DNA from: Synchiropus splendidus
Lineage: Eukaryota > Chordata > Actinopteri > Syngnathiformes > Callionymidae
Length of the DNA stretch: 64,000 bases
Assembly: GCF_027744825.2 (NCBI RefSeq)
Contig: NC_071334.1
Coordinates: forward strand, 2,886,437 to 2,950,436
Reading direction: 5' to 3'
Shown here: positions 63,944 through 64,000 of the stretch, in pieces
Numbering within the stretch: position 1 is the first letter of the stretch
How the letters are laid out: the number at the start of each line of letters is the position of its first letter
The notes under the pieces: generated by a model
Databases searched by the model: none
Seen by the model: the letters and a program-made list of their open reading frames with translations, nothing else
What the model was told of the DNA's origin: nothing
Program-made: the position numbers and the translations under genes

Positions 63944-64000
63944 AGTACATTTCCACCATTGTTATGTTTTCTTCAATGTTTTCGTGGTATGAGGTTTCAT

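Larger units (their letters stand above)
58723..64000 (-). other. adcy1: adcy1 intron (5' part of window), no exon found
   Basis: At least 5.3 kb without the next upstream exon. It contains a diverged repeat (59,665-59,835), (CA)n at 60,656-60,680, a decayed inverted-end element (61,364-61,910) and a large foldback MITE with a nested hAT insertion (63,053-63,943). Confidence 0.8.

Noticed and set aside
58723..64000. Search for the next upstream adcy1 exon (FADIVGFTGLAS)
   Set aside because: No minus-strand frame in this interval carries the motif; it must lie beyond the window.

Overview
The window is vertebrate nuclear DNA, almost certainly from a teleost fish. It has short exons with canonical GT/AG splice sites, compact introns, and fish-type transposon remnants (Tc1/mariner, hAT-like MITEs, non-LTR retrotransposon 3' ends) plus microsatellites. 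The species cannot be named from the sequence.

Layout. (1) 2,712-17,619, + strand: exons 2-4 of igfbp3; exon 1 lies left of the window. Intron 3 (10.7 kb) holds two arrays of an ~80-bp minisatellite. (2) 21,908-23,784, - strand: a complete four-exon igfbp1, tail-to-tail with igfbp3, with a TATA box and candidate insulin/FOXO, glucocorticoid, hypoxia and HNF1 elements upstream. (3) 24-35 kb: intergenic DNA and the probable adcy1 3' UTR, with microsatellites and a retrotransposon fragment. (4) 35,264-58,722, - strand: the last 16 coding exons (787 residues) of adcy1, the calmodulin-stimulated adenylyl cyclase; the N-terminal ~330 residues lie beyond the right edge. The order igfbp3-igfbp1-adcy1 is the same neighbourhood as on human chromosome 7p.

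The most unusual content is in the ~9-kb adcy1 intron at 47,573-56,543. On the same strand as adcy1 it contains a tandem cluster of intronless genes for secreted proteins with four Ig-like domains: two intact ORFs (389 and 388 aa), one pseudogene fragment between them and one decayed copy after them. The intact copies share an almost identical 5' flank but diverge strongly in domains 2-4. A poly(A) tract lies at the matching position downstream of both stop codons, which suggests a retroposed founder followed by tandem duplication. One copy has lost both cysteines of its third Ig domain. I do not recognise the family.

Together the two IGFBPs bind and modulate circulating IGFs. ADCY1 makes cAMP in response to Ca2+/calmodulin. 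The nested Ig genes have no evident link to either pathway; a secreted recognition or immune role is inference only.
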